From: Rhizomys pruinosus
Taxonomy: Eukaryota; Chordata; Mammalia; Rodentia; Spalacidae
Direction: 5' to 3'
Assembly: GCA_009823505.1 (NCBI GenBank)
Contig: VZQC01009973.1
Span: forward strand, 1,013,654-1,077,653
DNA length: 64,000 bases
Position numbers and translations under genes: made by a program. The notes beneath the pieces were generated by a model. The model did no database searches and was not told the origin of the DNA. It saw only the letters and a list, made by a program, of their open reading frames with translations. Position 1 is the stretch's first letter. Every line of letters begins with the position of its first letter. Below are positions 46,215-57,540 of this stretch, piece after piece.

Positions 46215-46505
46215 ATTATGTATAGATAGCTGGGGATTGGCAGAAAATATTTGAGAGGCGGGGCTTAGTTAGAAGAAGCAGGTAACTGATTGTGTATATT
46301 TGTGCTGTATTTTATCTTGAAATTTTCCTTATTTTCTTTGCTTCCCAGCCACCATGAAGTACACAATTCTGCCATCTATTCTGCAGAAAACAATGCAATC
46401 AGCCAACCACAAATTTTACTTACTGAAATTGTCCTTCAAAATAAACCTTTTCTTCTTTTTATTTTCTCAGATATTTGTCAGACTTCCAAAACTTACTAAT
46501 GCATC
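46215..46505 (+). mobile_element. Old rodent interspersed repeat (MaLR/URR1-like end)
   Basis: 'ggcggggcttagttagaaga', 'gcttcccagccaccatgaag', 'caaaataaaccttttcttct' with 'ttctcagatatttgtca' is the familiar end of an old rodent repeat class. The exact family is uncertain. The 68-69-codon frames here are not genes. Confidence 0.55.
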
Positions 46506-46540
46506 AGTTATTTATATAACTTCATTTGAGATAGATTTTT

Positions 46541-47024
46541 TGTTAGATCAGAGGCCATGAGGCAGGAACCAAGATGGGAGGACTGGGAGGTATTTGTACT
46601 TCTCTCCTGGCCAGGGCCCTGAATTCAGAAAAGCTTGAGAATAAAGCCCAAGCAAGGCACCAGAGGAGGCTATCACCTGATTTCAGAGATCACATGATTG
46701 GACTTTCACTTTGAGGGATTTCACTTGGCCTAATTGGCCATCTTCTAATACCTGTCCATCATTCCTCGCTTGCCCTATAAGAGACCCCCTAACAAACCCT
46801 GGAGGTGTGTTACTCTTGACCTTTCACTGCATCCATCTTTCCCTTGGTCCCTTCACTTTCACTTAGCCCAGCCTTTCACTTCCTTCATATTTCACCCCTT
46901 TCACTCCCTTTGGGCCATCAAGATATGCCTGAGTACATTTCCCCACCCTTGGAATAAAGCTTGCCTTTGTTTACTTGTAATGCAGACTGACTAAGCCTTT
47001 CTCTCAGCATCAGCAAACCTAACA
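46541..47024 (+). mobile_element. 5' LTR of the provirus
   Basis: Starts TGTTAG and ends CTAACA, a perfect 6-base terminal inverted repeat. TATA-like 'cctataagag' near 46774 and polyadenylation signal AATAAA at 46953-46958. Aligns along its length with 58766-59231. Confidence 0.88.
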
Positions 47025-47027
47025 ACT

Positions 47028-47048
47028 TGGTTGTCCAATGGGGAGGGG
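47028..47048 (+). other. Putative primer-binding site
   Basis: Three bases after the LTR end lies TGGTTGTCCAATGGGGAGGG. Its position and TGG start are right for a tRNA primer-binding site, but I cannot match it to a specific tRNA, perhaps because of mutation. Confidence 0.4.
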
Positions 47049-48762
47049 ATTGAAACCCCAGCCCAGGGGACACAAAGTCCAATGGACATTTGGGGAAAAC
47101 CGTTTCCTTTCCTGATAAATCTGGCTTCTGACCTGGGGTAAGTCTGTTTCCTGTTGCTTCATTTCTGCTGTCCAGAGGGCCTAACTGAAATTTGGTGCAA
47201 TGCCAGGACAAACTCTCTTTCCCTGGCCTGGGGACCCAGGGCCCATGGAAGCTTAAGGATAATCTCCTCAGTTTGCTGGACCCAGGTTCCACTGGCCGTT
47301 TTGGAGTGGGAATGTACAGCCAGGCTCTGCTATGAGGGGCCTTGCCAGATTAAATATGTTCATCCCAAGTCTACCCCATGCCTTTCCCCACTTCCAAGTC
47401 TTGGGGTACATTTGAGGATGGTCTTCTGTAACCCTGTGACAGGCAACGCTGGGTCGAGGCCTACCCACCAGACACCACTGGGTTGTCTTTTTAAATATTT
47501 TTGATTGTTTTGGGGGTTTTTGTTTTGTTTTGTTTTGTTTCTTTGTTTGCTTAGTTTTATGTTTTTATTGATGTTTTGTGTATTTCAAATGTCATTTTTC
47601 AGTTCAATTTAGGCATATTCCCTTTCCCTTCCCCCCACCCCACCCCAGATCATGCATTCTGCCATGACTATCCTGCATCTTTCTCTCAGTCTTTCTTATA
47701 TGTTTAGGAATTCACATTTTCATCCATTAATTTTATATTACACTAAAATATGGATACACACTTTCCACCCATATACAGTAATTACAGAGTCTGAAAATAA
47801 GTGGTAGGTGGATTCTAGAGCACATTGAGAAATTCACATTATAACAACATAGTTGCTTTCAGATAAACAGAAATATAACAAAATGCTGTTCAGCTTGCCT
47901 TTCAAATGGGGATTTGGTATTAGCATCCACAAATGAGAGAAACCATTCAACATTTGTTTTTTCTAAGACTGTGTTACTTTGCTTAGCATAATGACTTAGA
48001 TTTCCATCCATTTTCATGCACAGTTCATGACGTCATCTTTATTTACCATTGAATAGTACTCCAATATGTAGATGTACAACATTTTTGTTATCCACTCCTC
48101 TGTTGAGGGGCATTTGGGTTGGTTCCAGTTCATTGCTATTGAGAAGAGAGCTGCAATAAACATGGATGTGTATGTACTTTTTCAGTGGAAGGAGTCTTTT
48201 GGCTATATACCCGGGAATGGTATGACTGGGTCAGGTGTAAGGCTCATTTTGAGTCTTTTAAGTGTTCTCAACACTGCTTTCCATAAGGGTTTTGCAAGTT
48301 TACATTCCCACCAGCAGTGGATGAGTGTCCACCTTTCCCCACAACCTCTCTAGCATTTGGTATCTTTTGTTTTCATGATCTTAGCCATTCTTTTCGGAGT
48401 GAGTTGATACCTGAGAGTGGATTTAATTTGCATTTTCTTAATTATTAATGATGTTGAATACTTCTTAAGATGTTTCTCAGCCATCTTTACTTCCTTACTG
48501 ATGAACTCTCTTTTCAGCTCTTTACTCCATCTTTTGAGTGACTCATTTGCTTTCTTATTTTGTTTTTTGAGTAGTTTATATATTCTTGACGTTAATGCTC
48601 TGACATATGTATGAAGAATTCATAATGTCCTGTGCGTTTTCTCTTCACTTTCTTGATTGTTTCTTTCACTGTACAGAAGCTTTTTAGTTTGAGGAGGTCC
48701 CATTTGTTGACTGTTGACCTTACTTTCTGGCAACTGCTGTCTGATTTAGAAAGTATTTTCCT

Positions 48763-48842
48763 GATCTGAATTGGAAAATGATGTACGAAATGCACAAAGC
48801 ATCAATAAAAATTAAATTAAAAAAAAAGAATATCAAAAAAAA
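48763..48842 (+). mobile_element. 80-bp L1 3' tail insertion with perfect 15-bp target-site duplication
   Basis: Only the last ~55 bases of an L1 3' end ('gaaatgcacaaagcatcaat' with poly(A)) are inserted, antisense to L1-C. agaaagtattttcct is identical at 48748-48762 and 48843-48857. An extreme 5' truncation. Confidence 0.95.
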
Positions 48843-50032
48843 AGAAAGTATTTTCCTATGTCTATGTCTTCTAGGTTGTTGCCAACTTTTCCTTCGATCA
48901 CTTTCAGGGGTTTGGGTGTCATGTTGAAATCTTTGATCCACCTGGAGTTTATTTTTGGACAAGGTGAGAGGTAGGGTTTTAATTTTGTTCTTCTACAAAT
49001 GGTGATCCAATTTTGCCAGCACCATTTGCTGAAGATGCTATCCTTCCTCCACTGAGTTTTTTTTTTCCCTTTTGTCAAATATGAGGTGGCTTAATTTGTA
49101 TGAGCTCGAGTTTGGATAATCAGTTTTGTTCCTTTGATCAACAGGTCTGTTGTTCTGCCAGTACCAGGCTGTCTTTATGACTATGGCCCTGTAATATAGT
49201 TTGAAGTCTGGTAGAACAAGCCCCCCATTGCATTTTTCACTCAGGGTTGCTTTAGCTATTCAGGGTCTTTTGTTTTTCCATATGAATTTAAGGATCTTTT
49301 TTCCATGTCTGTGAAGAAGCTCATGGTGAATTTGATTGGGATTGCATTGAATCTGTATATTACTTTGGGTAAAATTGACATTTTAACTTTATTAATTTTC
49401 CCAATCCATGAGCATGAGAGGGTTTTCCATCATTTGATGTCATTTTCAATCTCCTTCAAGGTCTTAAAATTTTTGTTGTAGAGATCTTTGGTATCTTTGG
49501 TTCAGTTTTTTCCCAGGTGTTTTATTATTTTTGAGGCTATTTTGAGTGGGAAGGTCTTCTATTCCTTCTCCACTTATTTATTATTGGTGTAAAGAAATGC
49601 TACTCATTTTTCTAGGTTAATCTTGTAGCCCACCAATTTGCTAAAGCTCTTAATCATTTCTAGAAGTTTTCTGGGGGAGGTTTTAGCATCCCTTAGGTAA
49701 ACTGTTATATCATCTGCAAAAAGGGATAGCTTAACTTCTTTTCTGATTAGTCCTCTAATTTTCTTCTCTTGTCTTATTGCCCTAGCAAGTGTTTCAAGCA
49801 ATATGTTGAAGAGGAGTGCTGATAAGAGAAAGCCTTGTGGGGTTCCTGCCTTTAAGGGAAATGGTTCTAATTTTTTTTTCCATTTAGGATGATGTTGGCA
49901 GTGGGTTTGCTATATATGGCTTTGATCATGTTGAGGAATGTTCTCTTCAGTATGATTCCCTCTAGGACTTTAAATATGAAGGGATGCTGAATCTTGCCAA
50001 AGGCTTTTTCTGCATCAATTGAGATGATCATA

Positions 50033-50613
50033 TGTAGGAATGAAACATTTTGTGTGGCTTGAAGCAAGAACTTGTAAGACCTGTCCCGGAAGATCTCCAG
50101 TTATCTGATATCTCTGTGGGCATTGAGTTGCATCTGTGAGTTGTCTGTAGCAGGAAGATTCAGGATATTACAATGATTCTTGCTTTGCCCTATCTCTGCA
50201 AATTTCCAGGACTTGATGGCCCCTTCCCTTGAGGCACTGAGCAAAATGTCACACCTCTAGTTACCTGTTCCAGAAACAGGAGCTCTGCGCCCCCCCCCAA
50301 TTAGAGCCAAGGTTGCTCACCCCTCCCTTCCACCTGCTCCCCACTTCCTTGCCCAGAGCACAGTAGCCTTCAATGTAAAAACCTCACTGACAGAAAATAA
50401 ATGGAGTTACTTTCTCCCCGGCGCTCTGCATGTGAGTCTGTTCATTTTCCATGGGTGACCTCCTGCGTTTTTTTCCCTCCCCCCTTCTTGCAAGAACGAA
50501 GCCTAGAGACTGTCAGCCTGCAGGCAGGAGACAACTCCTTGAGCTGAGCCAAGAAAGGAAGAACAGTGTGTGGAATGCGATCACTCATGACTCAAAGACA
50601 TTGAACAATGACA
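50033..50613 (+). mobile_element. Solo LTR (same family as 22830-23433)
   Basis: TGT...ACA ends. Flanks atcata (50027-50032) and atcatg (50614-50619) are a 6-bp target-site duplication with one mismatch. AATAAA lies near 50397. It splits L1-C ORF2 exactly between 'gagatgatcat' and 'gtggtttttgtc'. Confidence 0.92.
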
Positions 50614-51141
50614 ATCATGTGGTTTTTGTCTTTCAGTCTATTTATGTGTTTTATGATATTTATTGATTTACGTATGTTGAACCATCCCTGCATCTCTGGT
50701 ATGAATCCAACCTGATCATGATGGATGATCTTTGTGATGTGGGTTTGTATGTGATTTGCAAGTATTTTGTTCTATAATCATTAATAAAATGGGTCTATAG
50801 CTTTCTTTTTTACTTGTATATTTGCCTTGTTTTGGTATTAGAGTGATGCTGTTTTCACAGAAGTAGTTTGGGAGAATTCCCTCTGTTTGTATCCTTCTGA
50901 ACAGTTTGAGTAGCAATTGTTGTAAGACCTCTTTAAATGTTTTAAAGAATTCTGCTGTGAAATCATCTGGACCTGGGCTTATTTTAGTTGGGAGGTTTTT
51001 AAATTTCAACTTCAGTTTCCTCAAATATTATGGGTCTGTTTAAACTGTTTGTCCCTTCTTGGTTAAGCTTTGTTGATTCCCAGGATTTCAGATATTCATC
51101 CAGTTTTCTTAGGTTTTCAAATTAATGGAGTATAGGTTTTT

Positions 51142-51390
51142 TGTGTTTTTTTCATTAATTTTATTTATTTCTGTATGTGTATGAATGTACTGTCTGCATG
51201 CAAGTTTGTGCACCCGTGTCGTGCAATGCCGCAGAGGTCAGAAGAGGGTGTCGGATTCCCCTGGAACTGGAGTTCTCCAGGAATTGGAGTTTCAGATGGT
51301 TCTCGGCCGCCATGTGGGTGCTGGAGATCGAACCCGGGTCCTCTGCAAGAGTGGTCGGCGCTCTTAACCACTAGGCCATCTCTCCAGCCC
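51142..51390 (-). mobile_element. B2 SINE, perfect 16-bp target-site duplication
   Basis: tggagtataggttttt is identical at 51126-51141 and 51391-51406. Full-length antisense B2 inside L1-C. Confidence 0.97.
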
Positions 51391-51693
51391 TGGAGTATAG
51401 GTTTTTGATGTATACTCATATGATTGTCTGGATCTTTTCTTTGTCTGTTGTGATGCTTCCACTTTTATCATGAATACTATTGATTTGGAGTTGCTCTCTT
51501 TCTCTCTCTTTTTTTTTTTTTGGCAAACTGTGCTAAAGCTGTCTATTTCTTTTTATCTTTTCAAAGAACCAGCTTTTGGATTCATTGATTTTATGTATTG
51601 TTTTCTTTGTTTATATTTCATTGATTTCTGCTCTGATTTTTGTTATTTCTTCCTGTCTGTTGGGTTTAGGGTTCAAGTCTTCTCTCTCAAGTG

Positions 51694-51888
51694 TTTTTTT
51701 TTGTTGTTGTTTGTTTGTTTTTTGTTTTGTTTTGTTTTGTTTTTTGTCTTTTCAAGACAGGGTCTCGCTGTAGCACCAGCTGTCTTGGAACTCACTCTGT
51801 AGACCAGGCTGGCCTTAAACTCACAAAGATCTGCCTGCCTCTGCCTCCCAAGTGCTAGGATTAAAGGCATGCTCCACCACGCCTGGCT
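51694..51888 (-). mobile_element. B1 SINE with target-site duplication
   Basis: Antisense B1 with a long T-rich tail at its left. tctcaagtg at 51685-51693 and 51889-51897. Confidence 0.95.
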
Positions 51889-53691
51889 TCTCAAGTGGTT
51901 TTAGCTGCAGAGTTAGATCATTTATTTGGTGCATTACTGTTTTTGTTGTTGTTGTTGTTTGTTTTGTGTTTTGTTTTGTTTCTTTTTTTTTTGATGTGGA
52001 CACTTAGGGTTATAAATTTCCCTCTCAAGACTGCTTTTAAAGTATCCCACAAGTTTTGTTGTATTGTGTTGTCTTTTTCATTCAATTCCATGAATACTTT
52101 TATTTCACTCTTTATTTCTTCCCTGATCTGTTCATTATTCAGGATTGTGTTCTTTAGTCTCCATGTGTTCTTGTAGCTAGTTAGGCTTATTCTGGTGTTC
52201 ATATTGAGCTTTATTGCACTGTGGTCTTATAGAATGTATGGAATAATTTCTGTCCTTCTGTATTTGTTGAGGTTTCTTTTGTGCACTAGTATGTGGTCAA
52301 TTTTGGAGAATCATCTGTGAGGTGCTGAGTAGAAAGTATATTCTCTGGTATTTGTGTGGAATATTCTGTAGATGTGTATGAGGTCCATTTGATGTGTTGT
52401 ATTATTAGGTTCTGATGTCTCTCTGTTTATTTTTTGCCCTGTTGATCTAAGGGGCTCAGTGGGGTGTTGAAGCCCCCCACTATTAGTGTGCTAGAATTAA
52501 TCTGTGTCTTGAGTTCCCACAGAATAGCATTTACAAAGTAGGTGTACCAGAGTTTGCTGCAGAGACATTTATGATTGTGAAGTCTTCCTGGTTAATTGTT
52601 CTTTGACAAGGATGTAATGACCCTCTTTGTCTCTTTTGATTAATTTTACTTCGAGATCTATTTTGTCTAATACTAAAATAGTCACTCCAGCTTTTTTTCT
52701 TCATACCATTCACTTGGAATATTTTTTTCCATCCTTTCACTCCAAGGTGCTGTCTGTCCTTGAGGGTGAGAGGGTTTCTGATAGACAGGCTATTAAAGGA
52801 ATCAGTTTCCTAATCCATTCTCCCAGTCTATGTTTTTTAATTGGGGAGTTTAGACCATTAGTATTTAAGGTTATTATTGAGAAATGTGTGCTGCTTCCTT
52901 TTACCTTATTTTTGTTTGCAATCTTGGTCTAGGTTTATATTTACTCTGTTATGCTTTTGTTGCTTTCTCTCTTTAATTGCTTAGGGATAGTTGCTCCTTT
53001 CCTCTGTTCTTTGGATTGTTTTGAGGATTTTCTGAAGTTTTTGTTTCTTAGACATGTATTCTTTCATCTTGTTCATGTTGTGAAGGGTTTTTCTTTGTCC
53101 TTCAAATATAATTCACATTTTTTTCTGGGTACAGTAGTCTGGGTTGGCATCTAAAATCATGTAGTACTGGGAATACTTTGGTCCACATTCTTCTAGCTTT
53201 CATAATTTGCACTGAGAAGTCAGTTCTGATGTTGATGCTTTTCCCTTTATATGTAATTTGTTGCTTTTCTCTTGTGGCTTTTAGTATTTTGTCTTTGTTT
53301 TGAGCATCTAGTGTTTTAGCATTTATATGGTGTGGGGAATTTATTTTCTTGTCCTGCCTGTTTGGTGTTCTATGTGCTTCTTGTATTTGTATGGAATTGT
53401 CTTTTTTCAGTTTGGGGAAACTTTCTTCTATAATCCTGTTGAAGATCTGGCAAATAGTGTTGTCTTGGGATTCCTCTCCTTCCTCTATCCCTATGATGTG
53501 GAGGTTTGGTCTTTTCATAGTGTCCTACATTTCCTGTTTTTTCCACTGTTGTGTTGTTTTTAATGTTTGATAATCTTTACTTGAACATTCTAGCTGCACT
53601 GTGTTATCCTGTAGGTCTTTTCTGCTTTCTCCATTCTCCTTCTGAACCTTTTTCCCATCCTTTCCATGGATGAATGTTCAATTTCCTTTTT

Positions 53692-53995
53692 TTTAATTTA
53701 ATTTTTATTGATGCTTTGTGCATTTCATACATCATTTTCCAACTCAGATCAGTCAGATTTCCCTTTCCCTTCCCCCCCACCTCCACCCCATCCCAGATCA
53801 TGCATTCTGCCATAACTGTCCTGCATCTTTCTCTCAGTTTTTTTTTTTTCATTTTTTAGCTATAAGTGATAATCCATGAGTACATGCATCCTTCGTCTGG
53901 ACACTCATTTGATCAACTTGATTGAACAAACAACCTGTCACCCCCCACTGGATGGTGGGGCTGTAGGGGTTTGGGCACAACAGCCTGCAGATTGG
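53692..53995 (-). mobile_element. Composite element, copy G, twin-primed inversion, 14-bp target-site duplication
   Basis: 53692-53893 matches the L1 tail and junction of copy E in the same orientation. 53894-53995 matches the adjoining piece of unit X but inverted ('gggcacaacagcctgcagat' now on the plus strand). tcaatttccttttt is identical at 53678-53691 and 53996-54009. A 5' inversion plus poly(A) and target-site duplication is the hallmark of L1 twin priming. Confidence 0.92.
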
Positions 53996-54420
53996 TCAAT
54001 TTCCTTTTTCATTTCATCCTGTGATTTCTTTAGTATTTTCACTTCCTTCTGGAGCTGTCATTCTCATCTTGTAGCTACTTGGTTTGTTGCTCATTTTCTT
54101 TTTTAATTTTACAGTGGGATCTTTTCAGCATTTCCACTTCCTTCTGAAGTTTGTAATTTTCTCCCTTTAGTTCTTTCCAACATTTGTCATTATCTTCCTC
54201 TAGGTCCTTCTTGAGTTTTTCAATCTACGCCTCCCCCCCTTAGTTCTTTCCATTTGTCATTATCTCACTCCAGGTCATTCTTGAGTTTTTCATTCTCTCC
54301 CCTTAGTTCTCTAATTTCTTTGAATATGTCTACAATTATTCTTCTAAGGTCTGTGTCTTGGTTTCCTTCCAGTGAGATCTCATTGTAGGAATCTTCTGTA
54401 GGGTTGTTAGAGCTTTTCCC

Positions 54421-54423
<3 letters not shown>

Positions 54424-54489
<66 letters not shown>

Positions 54490-54490
54490 C
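54424..54490. repeat. (GT)n microsatellite at the start of L1-C ORF1
   Basis: Replaces the spacer between the upstream ATG and the normal ORF1 ATG seen in L1-B. Confidence 0.95.
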
Positions 54491-56032
54491 TTTGGCATGA
54501 GGATTTGTTTGTTTATTTGTTTTTATTTGGATCATAGTGCCTCAATATTGGCTGCACAGTCTATAATGACTAAAAATGCCCCTCCTAGATCCTCTGCATC
54601 ACTGCTCCACTAAGGTTGGGGGGGAGTGCTTCCTTGGCCCATGCCAGTACAGTGTTGCCCAGCTCACGTCACATGTTGGGAGCTCGCTGATGTTGTGCTG
54701 TGTGCATCTAAATGGGCCCACATTGCACACTGAAAGCAAAATGTTGCATGGTCCCGCGTAATACCAAGCCTCCATGGTGTGGAAGGGTGCACAAAGCACC
54801 AAGGCAGGTAGGGCTCACCTGGTCTTTTGCACACTGGTGTTATGCAGGCCACAGGTAAAGTCCATTTATGCCAGGCACTGGGCCCATGCTAGTGTTGTGC
54901 TGTGTGCATGTCTTAAATAATTTTTTTAATTGGCTATGTACAGGCTATTTAGGAGTTACTTTCTTGCTCCCCTCTCTACTCCCAGTGCTCTACATCTCAG
55001 GCCTATCCACCAGACAGCACTGGGTTGTGTTCGTTTGTTTCTTTGTTTTTCTAAACTGGCTATGTACAAGCTTTGTGGGACTTGCATTTTCGCCCCCCTA
55101 CACACACACACACTCCCAGTGATTCATACCTCAGGTCCTTCTGGTTGCCCTGGCTGATCCATCAGAGATACTGGCTTTCCCTTCTTCCCTCATGCTCTTT
55201 TTGCCCTTTTACCTACTACTGGTTCCCCTCTTCCTTGCCATATTCTTCCCGCCCCTGCTGCTGCATCCTTAATCGTCCTTCCTCCTTGGCCTCACACACA
55301 CCCTCACACTAACACACTAACCTGGAGGGGGCAGAGGTAGGCCTTTCTCCCCATTGATCAGTGGGACTACACCTGTGGTGCAGAGAACCATTCCTTACCC
55401 TGCTCACCTCTGCCCCCTCCAGGAGGTGGTTGCAGTTGAGGGTATCCAATATTGTGACTTATCACTTTTCTCTCCCTTCTCTTTGAGCTTTATCCTCCTG
55501 TCCAGGACCTAATATTTTGGTGGACCCCACCTACCTCTGCCCCCTCCAGCAGGTGGCTGCAATTAAGGGATCTGGACTACTACTGGGCTCCAGTACCCTC
55601 TGGATATTGAGTCTACATGCCCACTTCTCAGAGTGACACTGCTGCGTTCCTGACTTCTCCATTGGCTTTCTTATATTCGAGACACCTGTTGGTCCCTCGG
55701 CTTTTCTTTTCCTTTAATTTTCTCAGATTCTGAGTGCTCAGCAGATAGAACAAGCCCAGTTTACCACAAACCTTTGATTAAGCATGCATTTGCACTACAA
55801 AACACAAAAGGCAGAACAGTTGTGCCATGTGTGAACCACTCTTTACAGTAAACCATCTGTTAGTTTGGAAACCACATTTTTACTGTACATTTTCTTAGTT
55901 TGGTCATTTGTTCAATTTGTCTTTGAATTAAATGTTCATTTGCCTGCCAAGAGGTAGCCAATTTAAGGTTATTTGAATTCAATTTTGGCATGCCTCTTAA
56001 ACCTTTTCCAAAGGCCTAAAATGATCCCTGAT

Positions 56033-56283
56033 GCTTTTTTTTTAATTTTATTTATTTATTTTTGTATGTGTATGAATGTACTGTCTGCATGTAGGTTTGT
56101 GCACCAGTATCGTGCAATGTGTCGGAGGTCAGAAGAGGGTCTTGGATTTCCCTGGAACTGGAGTTCTCCTGGAATTAGAGTTACACACAGTTCTTAGACG
56201 CCATGTGGGTGCTGGGGATCGAACCCGGGTCCTCTGCAAGAGCAGTTGGTGCTCTTAACCACTAGGTTATCTCTTCATCCCCA
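56033..56283 (-). mobile_element. B2 SINE, 9-bp target-site duplication
   Basis: Antisense B2, somewhat diverged. atccctgat at 56024-56032 and 56284-56292. Confidence 0.95.
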
Positions 56284-56474
56284 ATCCCTGATTCTTCCTA
56301 CCCAATGGCCACTGCAAGTTTCTCCCAAAGCTGTATGTTGTGGTTTTTCCTTCCTTTCTTATTCTCGGTTTCTGAATACCATTCTCCTTTACCTGACCTC
56401 ATGGTTTTGGTATTATTAATTGACATCCTTAGTCGCTTTCATGCACCTGTATTGTTGGTCCTCGTACCCTCTCC

Positions 56475-56476
56475 AT

Positions 56477-56519
<43 letters not shown>

Positions 56520-56524
56520 TTTTT
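56475..56524. repeat. (TTTA)n microsatellite
   Basis: About 50 bases of TTTA repeat. It may be the tail of a lost SINE or slipped simple DNA. Confidence 0.93.
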
Positions 56525-57186
56525 TATCTCTGATAGCCTCTCAGGTTTTCACGTTGGGTTGTTCGAACTCTACCCTCCCTGATCCTGTTGACCCTCAGGA
56601 CTTGGACATTTCCATTCCAGTAATTACCTCTCACTACCCACTGCTCCTGGTATGCATCAAGAAACCTGCCTCTTTTACATCCAGGCTTCAGTTTCCTCTT
56701 TCTGAAACTTACTGCCATAGACTCAAGCTTAGCATTACTCACCTTCTATTCTAGGGGCTCCTTATCCCCACTGACTTAGTCTACAGCACCCCTATTCTTC
56801 CAGTTTATTAGCCTTCCAGCACCTACCACCTTATTTGGGACTTTCTGACTGCCCCTACTTTCACTCTTCCAGACCACTTACACTCTTTACAAGTCCTTGT
56901 TTGAGCTACACCTACCTCCTCAAGGCCCCAGGCTGCCCCTCCAGGTTTCTGGATCCTTCCTGGGTCTGGGCTGGTTCCATAATGGCCACATCTTAGGCAG
57001 CCCTGGGACCCTCACCTTTTTAAGTCTGATCCAGCTCACTATGCCTCAGAATCGCTGATTACCAGTTCCGCTGGGATCTGTCCAGGGTTTCCTGGGCAGA
57101 AGCACAGGTCATGGTAGACTTGTACAGATAAAGCGTTGGGAGTGGCCACAGGGATTTACGACCCAACCAATTGGGCCCGTACATTG

Positions 57187-57540
57187 GGCAGTGACATTTC
57201 TTTCCAGATGGCTAAACCTTACTGTCTGTGGATGGCAGCTGTGTCTGAGAGCTCCGTCAGAATCAGCTGAATTCACTCAGGAGGCTCTGAAACTTATTTT
57301 ACTCCCCATATATCAGGCAGTGTCTTTTCTTTCCAGACAGTTCAGACCTACTTTCTGTGGCTGGCCGCCCTGTCTGAGAGATCTAGCTGTACCAGCTGAA
57401 CTCACTCAAGAGGCTTTCAAACTTATTTTAATCCATCCTGTCACAGTGTACTCTTTGAGAGCTCTGGCAGCACCAGCTGAACATATTCGGCTCTCAAACT
57501 TTTTTTTTTTTTTTTTTTTATTCCAGACTGTCATGGTGAA
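57187..57540 (+). repeat. ~122-bp tandem repeat inside the provirus
   Basis: Two full units and a partial third: 'ttctttccagatggctaaac' / 'tctttccagacagttcagac', each followed by 'gtctgagag', 'cagctgaa', 'actca...gaggct' and 'aaacttattttaatccatc'-like ends. The third lacks its first half and passes into a T run. A 146-codon frame (57191-57631) runs through the units, so the repeated peptide is CGW..CLR....ESAEFTQEA-like. Confidence 0.75.

Larger units (their letters stand above)
47920..52930 (-). pseudogene. L1-C ORF2 remnant
   Basis: On the minus strand: endonuclease (about 52930-52200), RT fingers (51024-50716, [30 protein letters not shown]), palm (50067-49867), catalytic block [11 protein letters not shown] (49801-49604) and C-terminal domain to a stop at 47920-47922. 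It is interrupted by a short L1 tail, a solo LTR, a B2 and a B1. The FADD motif is preserved although the gene is dead. Confidence 0.9.
52981..54498 (-). pseudogene. L1-C ORF1 remnant with (HT)n N-terminal extension
   Basis: Minus strand. The N-terminal frame (54498-54265) reads MPKT, then about twenty His-Thr residues from a (GT)n microsatellite at 54424-54490, then GKSSNNPTEDSYNEIS, the normal ORF1p start. The RNA-binding domain is readable as a 138-codon frame (53518-53102) with IIGIEEGEESQDN and YKGKSINIRTDF. Composite copy G is inserted between them at 53692-53995. Confidence 0.88.
47503..54912 (-). mobile_element. L1-C, near full-length LINE-1 on the minus strand, inside the provirus
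   Basis: Minus strand from right to left: 5'UTR (54912-54499), ORF1 (54498-52981), ORF2 (about 52930-47920), 3'UTR with G-rich tract (C-rich at 47628-47646) and poly(A). Flanks are ttaaatattttt (47491-47502) and ttaaataattttttt (54913-54927), an imperfect target-site duplication. The provirus phrase ending 'actgggttgt' before it continues as 'ttggctatgtac' after it. It carries five later insertions (48763, 50033, 51142, 51694, 53692). Confidence 0.92.

Noticed and set aside
55400..55560. Possible CTCF sites at 'ctctgccccctccaggaggtgg'
   Set aside because: The core departs from the CTCF motif (CC-AG insertion between the C run and GTGG); weak without binding data.
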